The position numbers and the translations under genes were made by a program. The notes under the pieces are model-generated. The model was not told where the DNA came from. It searched no databases and worked only from the letters and a program-made list of their open reading frames with translations. 64,000 nucleotides of DNA from CBDCWT01 sp965223305 (GTDB taxonomy: Bacteria > Planctomycetota > Planctomycetia > Pirellulales > Pirellulaceae), in NCBI GenBank assembly GCA_965223305.1, contig CBDCWT010000073.1, positions 62,001 to 126,000 of the forward strand, read 5' to 3'. Shown here piece by piece: positions 17,571 through 27,642 of this stretch (position 1 is the stretch's first letter; every line of letters begins with the position of its first letter).

Positions 17571-18929
17571 ATGCTAAACGGGAAAACGGCAGTCTTTGTA
17601 ATGGTGTGGTTCGCGGTGCTGGTTCCCAGGTGTCTCGCAGAGAGTCAACAGGATGGAGATTCACTACGAACCCGTACTTTGCAACAGCAGCGGTTTGCGA
17701 TTGAGTTCATGAAGGCTCATCCGTTGCCAGCGCCGTTCGCGACGAAAGGAGAAATCGACTCCTACTTCGGCCAGCTAGCGAAAGACTGGGCGGAGCATGC
17801 CCAAAACAAGGATGCGATCGTCATTCGACTCAGCCCGTATACCTATGCGTGGGCGCTCTATAGTCTGATGAAACTGGAGGTTCCCACTTGGGCGCACCGT
17901 CACGTCTACGAGAACTACATCGTGCCCGCCTTTCTGGTCGACTTCGAGCAAATCAGCACGGAAGTCGCTGCAGAACACGCCTTCCTCATCTCCTCCGAGC
18001 TCACCTGGATCTACAATTCACTGTCTTTCGGATGCGAACTTCCGGCCGAGCGCTGGAGTCGTCTGAAATCGGCTCTCGACCGGATGCCAGCACTGATTGA
18101 CGAATATCTTGACGCGCATGCCTACGAAGGCGAGATGGTTGCGTCGCAACTGCGGCGCGTCCGAGATGACATCCTACAGATTGACCCACTATTGGAGGTC
18201 AAAGATGCCATCTACAAGTCCGAACATGATTCCGCGTTCGCGATTCTTGCCGCCGCGTTCACACGTGACTGTCCCGCGAAGTCCATCGAACCGCTCGGCG
18301 AGCAACTGTGGCGGGCATACCTCGAATCAGGAGACAGATCAAAGGCTTTGGCGGTCCTTGACCTGCTGGCCCACGGCCTGACAGCTGCTGTATTGTCTGG
18401 CGAAACGCTGCAAGAACGTTATGCAAAGACCGACGAAGAACGTGGCCCTGTTCTCTTTCGGCGTGCTGCCGCAGCGAGGTTGCCCGCGTTAGTGTCCTCC
18501 AGTCACGTCGCTGACTTATCCGGTGAATATGAGAATCTGACCAGCGGTGAGTCTTTTGACTTGTCGTCGCTGGAGGGAAAGCCGATCGTGCTCGACTTCT
18601 GGACTACGTCTTGTCAACCGTGTATTGCGGAGATTCCGCGCCTCAATGCGTTACACACGGGGCACGAGTCCGAGTTGACTTTGGTGAGCATCGCTTGTGA
18701 CGCCAACGTCGCTGAGGTAACCAGCGTCGAGGTGCAGAAGTTCATGAAGACGCATGGCATCAAGTACATCGTCCTCTTCGACGCCCCTCAGCGATCACTG
18801 ATGGACCGATTTGGCGTCACCGGATGGCCGACCATGTTCATGATCAACAAGAGTGGGCAATTTATGGTCCCCCCAAACGAAAGTCGGAACGGTGTGCGCC
18901 TCCAAGAGATCGAAGCATATTTGCATTAG
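17571..18929 (+). CDS. Secreted TlpA-like thioredoxin-fold protein
   Basis: A 452-aa protein. A signal peptide (TAVFVMVWFAVLVPRCLA, cleavage after about residue 24) leads into a largely helical region of about 280 residues with no family I recognise. The C-terminal 130 residues are a TlpA/ResA-type thioredoxin domain: KPIVLDFWTTSCQPCIAEIP with CQPC at 348-351, then TLVSIACD, and the cis-Pro segment GWPTMFMINK. It should be a periplasmic disulfide oxidoreductase. The long N-terminal part is common in planctomycete TlpA proteins and may bind a partner. A strong upstream GAGGAGAG (about 17556-17563) serves as ribosome binding site. Confidence 0.85.
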   Translation: MLNGKTAVFVMVWFAVLVPRCLAESQQDGDSLRTRTLQQQRFAIEFMKAHPLPAPFATKGEIDSYFGQLAKDWAEHAQNKDAIVIRLSPYTYAWALYSLMKLEVPTWAHRHVYENYIVPAFLVDFEQISTEVAAEHAFLISSELTWIYNSLSFGCELPAERWSRLKSALDRMPALIDEYLDAHAYEGEMVASQLRRVRDDILQIDPLLEVKDAIYKSEHDSAFAILAAAFTRDCPAKSIEPLGEQLWRAYLESGDRSKALAVLDLLAHGLTAAVLSGETLQERYAKTDEERGPVLFRRAAAARLPALVSSSHVADLSGEYENLTSGESFDLSSLEGKPIVLDFWTTSCQPCIAEIPRLNALHTGHESELTLVSIACDANVAEVTSVEVQKFMKTHGIKYIVLFDAPQRSLMDRFGVTGWPTMFMINKSGQFMVPPNESRNGVRLQEIEAYLH

Positions 18930-19312
18930 TCTTGTTGCCGTCCTGCCGATGGAGGTGTGTAACGCGCCGCGCAGCTGGCTGACGGTTGGCAGCTTGGACA
19001 GATCCGAGTAGCGGGCATTGGCTGTCGCACCCTCCCGCACGGAGGTTGTGCAGCTTTTAAGTTATCTGTTTGCCAGGGTTTAGTCGTAGGCCGGGACAAG
19101 CGGCAGGAAAGATGGCGGCTTCTTACATGAGGTGACGCCGCGCTGTTCCGGCGGCACCAAGTTCGATGCACTCCCTGTTGGTCGCCTAACCACCGCGTGC
19201 CGGAACCGCGCAGCGGGGAAATCGTAGGCTGATGGAAGCTTCTTTTGCGCCGCTTGTTCCGGCCTACCCCTGGCGAGTTCGGCTACGCTCTAAATCAGCC
19301 GCAGGGCGTTAG
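18930..19312. other. Spacer ending in a repeat interrupted by the IS element
   Basis: About 380 bases without a gene. A GTGCAGCTTTTAAGTTA motif near 19045 recurs near 31993. A degenerate repeat B lies at 19271-19290 and half of a repeat A2 copy at 19294-19312, directly at the left end of the IS1380-family element. Confidence 0.6.
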
Positions 19313-21028
19313 CCCGGATTATTCACGAGGGGTTGAAGATTGGGCAGAGATATGTGGTTGAGCTTTTGATGTAGGTTCGCGACCGCCAACGGGCAGAGTT
19401 CCCCCTTTCCCCCTTGCGAGGGCAGGTGACGGTGAAGATTTGACGAGGGAGACGGACAAGGGCGGGCGGCTACGTGCCAGGAGCCAAGGCTTGAGCCACG
19501 GTGCGGAAGAAGGGCAGATATGGCCAGGAGCCTGAAAGAAATACACGCACGCGACGTGCGGTGATCTTCATGCGTGAGGCTACTTTGATCAGCATCATCC
19601 GCCAAGTGTTCGCATGGCCTTCACCCAAAGGATCGGCTTGGCGGCGGCGATTGAACTGGCCGCGACGCGTGCGACCCGTGGACGCTTCAGCCGGAATTTC
19701 ATGTGTCACTTGCAACGGGTCCGATCCTTGCTCCGACAACACTTTGACCGTCGGTTCCAGTGGCGGCGAGGCGATTCGTCGACGCATCTGCACCAGCAGG
19801 TTGTTGGCCGCGCAGTGCAGAAACATGCGGAAGCAATTCGCCATATAGCGATGATCGCTCAGCCGATCTGCGCACAGATCACATTTCAGCTCCTTGTTGC
19901 GGTTCTCGCTTTCGCCGCGTTCGCTGTACTCATCATAAGCGCCGTGCGGCAACGTGCGGGCTCCAGGACGATTGGTTACAACGGCTCGGCGGTTCGTCCC
20001 CTGCGAGTTGGCTTCGCACTTGACGACGACCCACCGCGGCTGCTCCCAAGTGCCGGGTTGGTAGTCAAAGCCCGTGAAGAGCCGTTGCGGCTGGCCGCTC
20101 TTTTCGCACGCTTCGACGGCTGTTTTCAGCAATTCCTCGCTGTTTCGCTTCAACACGTTATTCATGCCAACGCCAATCGAGTAGAGGACACTCAGCCGCT
20201 CACAGACCCGATAAAACCAAGGTTTGGCATAGCCCGAGTCGGCCCGTACGTGAATCACAACATCAGGAAATTTTTCACGCAGAGCCTCGACGACACGTTC
20301 CAAATCAAGTCCCAGTCCGAGCGCCGGGTCCGCCGTGCCGTACAGCAGCGCTGGCAGCACGACCAAGTCGTTGTCGGCACAGGTGATCGCACGCACTAGG
20401 TATTGGTACTGCTTGTAGTATCCGTGGTAGAAGATCAATTGTTGTTGACCGTGAGTGGGATCGTCGAAAACGTCAATGTCCAAAGTAATCTCGACGGGCG
20501 TCTCGTCGAAGGAGTCCACGAAGTGTTGAAGGAACCACTCTTCCAACCGCAACAAGTCAGCTGGGGTGACGGCATTTTCAAACCGCGACAACGTGGGTTG
20601 ACTTGCCAAATCTTTATCGTCCGGCAAGCGGTCCGCGATCATTTTGAAGATGGCGTCACTGCGTAACGCATCATGATCATTCTGGTCTTCGTAGCCGGCG
20701 ACAATGCCGAACACGCGACTTCGAACCATCTCCAACACCGAATGAGTTGGGTCGGTTCGAGTGTCACCCAATTGAGCGGCAAACCCCTCTGTCAGCTTCA
20801 GTTTTTCGTCGAACTGCCGAAACAACAGCAGTCCGGTATCCGTGGAAAGATGTTCCTGTACCGGTTCAATTTCGATAGGCAATTCTGTCGAGAAACCCAG
20901 TTCCACATTCCAAACATCGTGTAAAATCATTTCGAGCCTCCAAGCGTTGAAAGAAGTCCTTTAGTCATCACTTCTTAGATGCGTTTGGAGGCTCAAGAAT
21001 TCCCGCTTTCGTGAATAATCCGGGTTAG
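19309..21028. mobile_element. IS1380-family insertion sequence, complete, with 4-bp TTAG target duplication
   Basis: The element spans 19313-21024 (1712 bp). Its ends are perfect 16-base inverted repeats, CCCGGATTATTCACGA on the left and TCGTGAATAATCCGGG on the right, and it is flanked by TTAG on both sides (19309-19312 and 21025-21028). Length, ends and the single transposase fit the IS1380 family. It sits inside a dispersed A2 repeat: joining the flanks restores the unit seen intact at 50161-50189. All key features are intact, so it may be active or recently arrived. Confidence 0.92.
19470..20930 (-). CDS. IS1380-family transposase
   Basis: A 486-aa DDE transposase. The protein contains TLDIDVFDDPTHGQQQ (first catalytic Asp region), HVRADSGYAKPWFY (second Asp, the family's RADSG motif) and the C-terminal NRNKELKCDLCADRLSDH with the catalytic Glu and the family's late DRLSDH motif. 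The frame is uninterrupted, unlike several host genes nearby. The gene fills most of the element, leaving 157 bases on the left and 94 on the right before the inverted repeats. Confidence 0.93.
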   Translation of the reverse strand: MILHDVWNVELGFSTELPIEIEPVQEHLSTDTGLLLFRQFDEKLKLTEGFAAQLGDTRTDPTHSVLEMVRSRVFGIVAGYEDQNDHDALRSDAIFKMIADRLPDDKDLASQPTLSRFENAVTPADLLRLEEWFLQHFVDSFDETPVEITLDIDVFDDPTHGQQQLIFYHGYYKQYQYLVRAITCADNDLVVLPALLYGTADPALGLGLDLERVVEALREKFPDVVIHVRADSGYAKPWFYRVCERLSVLYSIGVGMNNVLKRNSEELLKTAVEACEKSGQPQRLFTGFDYQPGTWEQPRWVVVKCEANSQGTNRRAVVTNRPGARTLPHGAYDEYSERGESENRNKELKCDLCADRLSDHRYMANCFRMFLHCAANNLLVQMRRRIASPPLEPTVKVLSEQGSDPLQVTHEIPAEASTGRTRRGQFNRRRQADPLGEGHANTWRMMLIKVASRMKITARRVRVFLSGSWPYLPFFRTVAQALAPGT

Positions 21029-21162
21029 CCCACGGTTCCCCAGCGAAACCGACGCGATAGCGTCCGGGGAGGGTTCCCCCTCTCCGGCCCTTCGGGCCGA
21101 CTCTCCCCGAGGGGAGAGTGAAGAAAGAGCGCGTAGCGCGGGAGCTAGCCGAAGAAGAGTGG
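21029..21162. repeat. Right half of interrupted repeat A2 followed by repeat D block
   Basis: After the IS end the sequence continues as CCCACGGTTCCCCAGCG and then the double-hairpin repeat D at 21078-21124. The same order occurs inverted at 50078-50189, so A2 and D form a composite repeat of about 110-130 bp. It lies just downstream of the alaS stop. Confidence 0.75.
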
Positions 21163-23980
21163 CTACGATTGGAGCATCTTGTCTAGCACGGCGCGGGCCG
21201 TCTCGAGAGCCTCGGGTAGCTTGTTGGGCTGCTTTCCACCAGCCTGTGCAAGATCCGGCTTGCCGCCGCCGCCGCCGCCTACCACCGGGGCCACTTGGCG
21301 AACCCACTCGCCCGCACTGAGGCCGCGTTTCACTAAGTCGCGGCTGAGCCCAGCGACCAAGACCACCTTGTCCTCGCCTGCCGTCGTGCCGAGGAAGACT
21401 CCAGAAGAATCTGTCTTCTTACGGACTTGATCGACCAGCTGACGCATGACCTGAGGATTGGCCCCTGGAGTCTCGGCAATGACGACCGTCGTCGCTCCGA
21501 GTTCCTCAGCGTTTTCCAGCATCGAGTCTGCCGAGAGGGTTCCAGACTCGGTTAGGGTCTCAAGTTCCTTCTTCAGTTTCTTGACGTCCTGCAGCAGAGC
21601 AGTGACTCTGTCCGGCACGTCTTGCGGCGAGATGTTCAGCAGCCGGGCAGCGGCCAACAGCGATTCCTTGACTTCGGGATAGGCCAACGGGCTGGCGTCA
21701 GCGACTGAGTCGGCAGGCGTCTCGCTGGCCGCTTCGCCCGTTGCCGCGCCGGAAGCGAGTTGCTTTCTTAGGTCACGGACGGTTTGCGCCAAGTTGCGAA
21801 CCGCCCCGCTGACCTGTCGCCCACTCACACCCAGTATTGACGCCGTGTTGTCGAAGGCTGCATTCGTTTGGGCCGCCCGCTCCTTTGCCTTGTCCCCCGT
21901 CACGGCGACAACTCGCCGCGTACCGGCCGACACCCCTTCTTCGCTGATCAGCTCGACGGGACCCACCTCCCTAGTGTTGTCCAGATGCGTGCCGCCGCAG
22001 AGTTCCCGGCTGAACTCACCCATCGTGACCATGCGTACGGGATCGGGATATTTTTCTCCGAACAACATCATGGCGCCTTGCTGGCGGGCTTCTGCCAAAG
22101 GTAATACCTGTGCATTAATTGGTTCGGCGGCCTTCACCCGTTCGTTGACGTCTGATTCGATCGAACGCAACTGTTGGGCGTCGACCGGCGACATGTTCGT
22201 GAAGTCGAAGCGTAGCCAGTCCTCGTCTACCTTTGACCCTTGCTGCTGGGCGTGACTGCCGAGATGCTTTTGCAGTGCATAGTGCAGAATGTGGGTTGCC
22301 GAATGAGCTCGGCGAATGCCCTGTCGACGGGTGTCCAAGACGGTCGCGGTTGCTCGCGATCCTGCGTTGATCTCCCCCGAGACAAGTCGGCCGTGATGCA
22401 GGATCAGCCCACCGTCTCGCTGGGTGTCCTGAACTTCGAACCGGAACCCCTTGCCCACAATCTCTCCGGTGTCACCGACCTGCCCACCGCTTTCGCCGTA
22501 GAAAGGCGACTTGTCCAGGACCACGACGACATCCGTCCCCGATCCCGCATCGGAGAGATGTTCACACAGTTGATCCCGGGCGATGATGAACTTGAGTTCG
22601 ACGTCCGCTGTGGTTGTTTCGTAGCCGAGAAACGGAACCTCGTGAAGCACTTTCTTCACCGCATCGATCGGCCCTCTGTCGCCCATGACTGTGTGTGCCA
22701 CTTTGCCGGAAGCTTCACCATGTTCCTCCATTGCAGTCCGGTAGCGATCCCAATCGAAAGCAAGGTTGTGCTCGGCGGCCATTGTCTCGAACACCTCGGG
22801 AGGTACACCATACGTCTGGTATAGATCGGCTGCCTCCCGACCGTCGACGGTTGTGCGGTGAGCACTCTTCATCTCCGCGAAGATCTTCTCGATCCGCGCC
22901 AAGCCAGCGTCGATCGTTCCGAAGAAGTTGGCTTCTTCGTTTCGAACCACACCCTGTACCCGTTCGACAGTGTCGTTCAGGTCGGGATAAGGGATCTTCA
23001 TGACCTCAACGACCGCAGGGACTAGCTGGTAGAGGAATGCGTCACGGAGTCCCAGTTGGTGGCCATCCAGCACAGCTCGGCGGAGCAAGCGTCTGATGAC
23101 GTACTTTTCTTTTTGTGCGCCGGGGTAGACGTTTTCATGAATCGCCATTGTGCAGGCTCGCACGTGATCGGTAATCCGACGTAGTCGGCGCCCGGCATCG
23201 GACTCTGGATCGTAGGATAAGCCGCACACCTCAGCAGCTCGCTCGACAATGCCGCGCAGCGTGTCAATGTGGTAGTTGGTCGGTACGCCCTGCAGGCAAG
23301 CCGCTGCGCGTTCCAACCCCATTCCAGTGTCGATGTTCTTACTCGGTAGCGGCCGCAAGTTGTCGGGTGGATCACCAACCCGGTTGAATTGTGTAAATAC
23401 AAGGTTCCATATTTCGACGACCTCGCCGAACGCGTCGTGGTAGAAAATCTCGCTGCAAGGACCGCAGACCCCGTCGGGACCCTCACTCGGCGCACCGGCC
23501 GGCCAGAAGTTGTCGTGCTCGCCCAACCGTTCGATCAGGTTTACGGGCAACCCGATCTCCGTGGTCCAGATCTCCGCCGCTTCGTCCGTCGTTCCTATAA
23601 ACCGACACACTGAGCCGCGCGGGGTCGATGCCCAGCCACTTCTTATCGGTGAGGAATTCCTATGCCCAGTGAATCGCGTCCCCGCTTGAAATAGTCACCA
23701 AAGCTGAAATTGCCCAGCATCTCAAAGAAAGTGTGATGGTACGCCGTGCGGCCGACATTCTCGATGTCACCAGTTCGAAGGCACTTCTGACAGGTAGTCG
23801 CGCGGGTAAAATCAAGCTTGACCTTGCCCAAAAAGTGATCTTTGAATTGGGTTCATTCCGGCCGGAGTGAACAAGATCGACGGATCCCAAGTAGGAACCC
23901 AGTACATCACTGTCGCAACGTGTATGTCCCTTACCCTCGAAGAAGGCCAGATACATTTCGCGCAGTTCGTCAGTTGTCAT
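21163..23980 (-). CDS. alaS: Alanyl-tRNA synthetase, N-terminal part broken by four +1 shifts and one stop codon
   Basis: Read as one gene of 937 codons starting at the ATG at 23980 (MTTDELREMYLAFFEGKGHTR). The frame changes near 23899 (GGG run), 23850 (CCC run), 23681 (GGGG run) and 23596, each equal to one extra base. In addition TAG at 23660-23662 replaces the Trp codon expected in HWAWEF. Correcting these gives VPTWDPSILFTPAGMN, LGKVKLDFTRATTCQKC and the rest of the class II catalytic core. From 23610 the frame is open through the tRNA-recognition and editing domains (HSATHILHYALQKHLG, CGGTHLDNT) to the C-terminal domain. It charges tRNA-Ala and is normally essential. Sequence error is likelier than decay, but the clustering of five lesions in 310 bases is unusual. 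It follows recA and htrA on the same strand. Confidence 0.85.
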
Positions 23981-24088
23981 AGGAGGTGGTCCCGGCTTTC
24001 CACAATGAGGGCCAATGCCAGCAGCGGCGTTACCCGGAGAACAGCCCGCCGCGGTCCAAAACGGACATGATAGCGGCGCGGGTTGGAA

Positions 24089-25620
24089 TTAGGGCGAGAC
24101 GGTTCGTAGTTCGACACTGCCCTGACGACTAATCGTTGTCAACTCGACCTCCGCTTCTAGACGGGCCAAGATCGCATGGAATTCGTCGGGGTTACTCACT
24201 CGTTCGCCACCCGCGTGACTGACCAGATCGCCGCTGCGCAAGCCGGCATTCCAGCCAGCCGAGTCCATCTCGACATGCTTGATCAGGACACAGCCGTCCT
24301 CATCAATGCGGTCCACGAGCTCCTTGAAGTTCGCGGCGGCGGTGACGTAGTCCACTTCAATTCCACGCCACAGGCGAGCGCCGTGCTGCGCGAGCGGAGC
24401 CCGTCGTGTTCCCACGTGCTTCTTCGACAACAAAACCTCGACAGCGGTTTCGTGCCGCCTATTCATGCTGGGGTCGCTCGTGACCTGATGGCTGCGCACA
24501 ACACTCAACACGACCTTCGTCTGCGGCGGGCGAGCACTTACCAACCGGATAAGGTCGTCGTCGTCGAGAACACGCTGGTTGTCGATCCGTGTGATTAAGT
24601 CGCCTGTGCGCAGGCCAGCCCGATCAGCGGGTGTGCTAGGAAAGACCTCGACAACCCGCGCCCCCAAGACGCCACGTTGACGCAAGGCCAGCTTAACGGG
24701 CTCAGGTGTGACGCCGAGGAAGGCCGTACTCGGGCTTGCGACCTTCTCGTAACGACTCGACAACGCGACGAAATCGATCGTTCACAGGAATTGCAAATCC
24801 GGCGCTCGACTCGAACCCAACCCCTGCAGCAAACGAAGTTGTCAGCCCCACCATCTCCCCTTGCATGTTTATCAAAGCACCGCCGCTGAAGCCAAAATTC
24901 AACTTGGCATCTGTCTGGATGAGCGTTCCGTAATGGTGGATCGTCTCTTTTCCCAGTGGGTCGTCCGATCGCTGCGGGACTGGCGGCGCTCGTCGCAACA
25001 CGTTGGAAACAATGCCCCAGCTAGCACTGACCTCACCGTCCCGTGCGATCGCTTGGGGGTTGCCCAGCGCCAGCACCAGTTGGCCCTTGCGAACCGTACT
25101 CGCGTCGCCAAACTGGATTGGACGGACGCGCGAGTCCTCAATACTCAGTACGGCCAAGTCGTACCAAGGATCGGCTGCCACGATCTTAGCGCGAAAAGGC
25201 CGGTGTTGTGTCCAGACAAAATAACTGGAGGATTGCGGGTCCCCCAGCACATGGTAATTGGTCAGGATCTGGCCATCCCCGACAACAACTCCAGCACCGA
25301 ATTCGTTGGGCATGAAGTCGGCATCGGTGGGTCGCAGCGGAGGGACCGCCCAGCACGCCGGGGAGCGTCGCAGCAAGCCCCGTGGCCGCCTCAAGAACTT
25401 CGTTCCGGACTCGCGCAACAGCTACGACCGATGGCTCGGCTTTTTCGATGGCGGTGACTAACGCCTGCTCGATAGCGGCAACGGCAACCAACCCGCTCGT
25501 GTCGTCCTCAGTCGCTTGCTGAGCCGAGCCAGTGGACACTGCAATAACGATCAAAGCGAACAACACCGTCGCGGGAGCCAACCTAGCTGCCAAAGGAAGT
25601 CGACGTTTGATCTGCAGCAT
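24089..25620 (-). CDS. Secreted trypsin-like serine protease with two PDZ domains (HtrA/DegP type), two +1 shifts
   Basis: Read as one gene of 509 aa. A signal peptide (about residues 1-32, ending STGSAQQA) is followed by a helical segment, then the protease domain with NYHVLG (His), YDLAVLSIE (Asp) and FGFSGGALIN (Ser). Two PDZ domains follow, the first from FLGVTPEP with ARVVEVFPSTPADRAGLRTGDLI, the second ending the protein with GWNAGLRSGDLV. Frames change near 25334 and near 24740; each is one extra base and both joins give sensible HtrA sequence. FGFSGG replaces the usual GNSGG, a mild variation at the active site. It probably acts in periplasmic protein quality control. It lies 26 bases after recA and 108 bases before alaS. 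Confidence 0.85.
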
Positions 25621-25646
25621 GGTTGCACTCCGACTGAGGTCCCTAA

Positions 25647-26863
25647 CTAGTCCTGCTGGTCGTCACCTTCGCTCGTCGGCGGTTCGATTCCATAACCGCC
25701 GGCGACTAAACACCCTGCTGCGGATTTCCGCCGTTGTCGCCGGGTTTTCGATCAAGTGAGCCCGGGCTTTTTCTTTGCCTTGGCCCAAGTAGGCCTCGCC
25801 ATATTTAAACCATGACCCACTGCGGCTGACGATCCGATTGGTCACCGCCAAGTCCAAGACGTCCCCTTTCGAGACTGATGCCGCCGCTGTGCATCATGTC
25901 GAACTCCGCAACGCGGAAGGGAGGAGCAACCTTGTTCTTAACCACCTTGCAACGGACACGTTGGCCGACAACGTCTTCGCCATCCTTCAGCTGCCCGATC
26001 CGTCTCACATCGATTCGACAGGAAGAATAAAACTTCAGAGCCCGGCCGCCGGGTGTCGTCTCGGGACTGCCGAACATGACGCCGATCTTCTCGCGAATCT
26101 GGTTGATGAAAATGACCGCCGTCTTGCTCTTGGCAATCGCGCCAGTCAACTTTCGCATCGATTGGCTCATCAGCCTGGCCTGCAAGCCAACGTGGCTGTC
26201 CCCAATCTCACCCTCCAACTCCTGCTTGGGAACCAGAGCTGCCACCGAGTCGATCACCACGATGTCGACAGCATTCGATTTGATCAGCATCTCAGTGATC
26301 TGCATCGCCTCTTCGCCAGTATTCGGCTGGCTGACAAGCAGCGTGTCCAACTCGACGCCGAGCTTCTTTCCCCAAGTCGGATCAAACGCATGCTCCGCGT
26401 CGATGAGTGCCGCAATGCCGCCCTGCTTTTGAGCTTCCGCGATGACATGCAACGCCAGGGTCGTCTTGCCGCTCGACTCGGGCCCGTAAACCTCGATGAT
26501 CCGTCCTCGCGGAATTCCCTGGCCCCCCAGCGCAATATCTAACGAAAGACTGCCCGTCGGAATGCCCTGAACCGCATTGCGCGACTCGCTCCCCAACGGC
26601 ATGATCGAGCCTTCGCCGAATTGCTTTTCGATCTGCTGGAGAGTGGTTCTGAGATGCTGGTTCTCCTCGAGCAACGAGGTGACCGAGTCTTTGACCTTGG
26701 GAGCTGCCTTGCCGGAACCGGTCTTGGATTGCTTACCGTTTTTCTTCTTTGCCATGTGATCATCCGTCTTGGCCGACGCGGCAGGTGCCGCCGTGTTCCC
26801 CCGCCCTGATTGAGTCCGCTTCCCCGTCCCATTGTTCCCGCTGGACTGCTGTGTTGCCACCAT
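25647..26863 (-). CDS. recA: Recombinase RecA with low-complexity N-terminal extension, two +1 shifts near the 3' end
   Basis: Read as 404 aa. The body is unmistakable: GPESSGKTTLALH (Walker A), LIDAEHAFDP, IVVIDSVAAL (Walker B) and FINQIREKIGVMFG with the loop regions. Near 25867 an extra base in AAAGGGG breaks the frame; the next frame continues DLAVTNRIVSRSGSWFKYGE, and a second extra base near 25704 must be removed to reach AGGYGIEPPTSEGDD and the stop at 25647. The start at 26863 (MVATQQSSG) is chosen because GGAGG lies seven bases upstream; the next ATG at 26755 (MAKKKNG) has only a weak site. This adds a 36-residue Gly/Ser/Thr/Asn-rich leader. Function: strand exchange, SOS control. 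Order recA-htrA-alaS on one strand. Confidence 0.9.
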
Positions 26864-27029
26864 GCCGTTTCCTCCATAAACACCCGTGGATGCCCCTGGC
26901 ACGAGACCATCCGCCTCCAGGGCGCCCCACGATTTCCCCCTCGGCCAGCCCGCAACAGCGCGTGGAGCCGAGGATAGTGAACATATGAATACTATATCGA
27001 CACAAGGTGGGATGTTCAAGATGGAAAAT

Positions 27030-27602
27030 CTACCGGGACAGCCGAGTCCTCCCAAGTGCTTGGTAGGTAGCACCTTGTGGATCGAGAAAGCTCGCCATCG
27101 TGAGCACTTCCTGGACAGTTGTGCTGCCAGCGGAAAAATCCGCCTCGCGCGCGATCATCGCCGCCAGTCTTTGCTGGGGAGCCCCCCCTTCCCGCACTCG
27201 TCCAATGGTCAAGTGGGGCTGGTACCGCCTGCGCTCTCGCTTGAAGCCGGCGGCCCACATCTCGTCTTCAATTCGCGACTGGAGCTGCTGCAGCACCGCC
27301 AGGCCCTCGTTGACACCGATCCACACAGTTCGTGGTCGGGCCACCTTCGGAAACGCTCCCAGCTGTTGCAGGGATGCGACAAACGGGGTTTGTTCTCCGA
27401 CGGCCGCATCCACACGGCGGCAGACGTCGGGGATCTTGGAATCCGCCGTATCGCCGAGGAACTTGAGTGTAAGGTGCAGGTTCTCCGGCCGCGTCCAGCT
27501 GACTTTGGCGTCGCTTTTGCGCAGCCGTTCGATCAACTCGGCCGTGCGGTTCCTCACTTCCGACGAGATCTCAATCGCAATGAACGTGCGAAACAGCGCC
27601 AT
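27030..27602 (-). CDS. thpR: RNA 2',3'-cyclic phosphodiesterase (2'-5' RNA ligase family)
   Basis: About 190 aa, starting at the ATG at 27602 (MALFRTFIAIE); an in-frame ATG at 27638 is an alternative. It carries the two HxT motifs of the 2H phosphoesterase fold, HLTLKFLG and HLTIGRVR, and the family's early IAIEISSEVR. The enzyme opens 2',3'-cyclic phosphates on RNA; ligase activity is seen in vitro in the family. It starts 40 bases after the sugar-kinase stop and precedes recA on the same strand, so it may be in the recA transcript. Length is normal for ThpR/LigT. Confidence 0.9.
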   Translation of the reverse strand: MALFRTFIAIEISSEVRNRTAELIERLRKSDAKVSWTRPENLHLTLKFLGDTADSKIPDVCRRVDAAVGEQTPFVASLQQLGAFPKVARPRTVWIGVNEGLAVLQQLQSRIEDEMWAAGFKRERRRYQPHLTIGRVREGGAPQQRLAAMIAREADFSAGSTTVQEVLTMASFLDPQGATYQALGRTRLSR

Positions 27603-27642
27603 ACTGCTAAACCAATCTCGGCCGCCACTCCTGCTCAACCGC

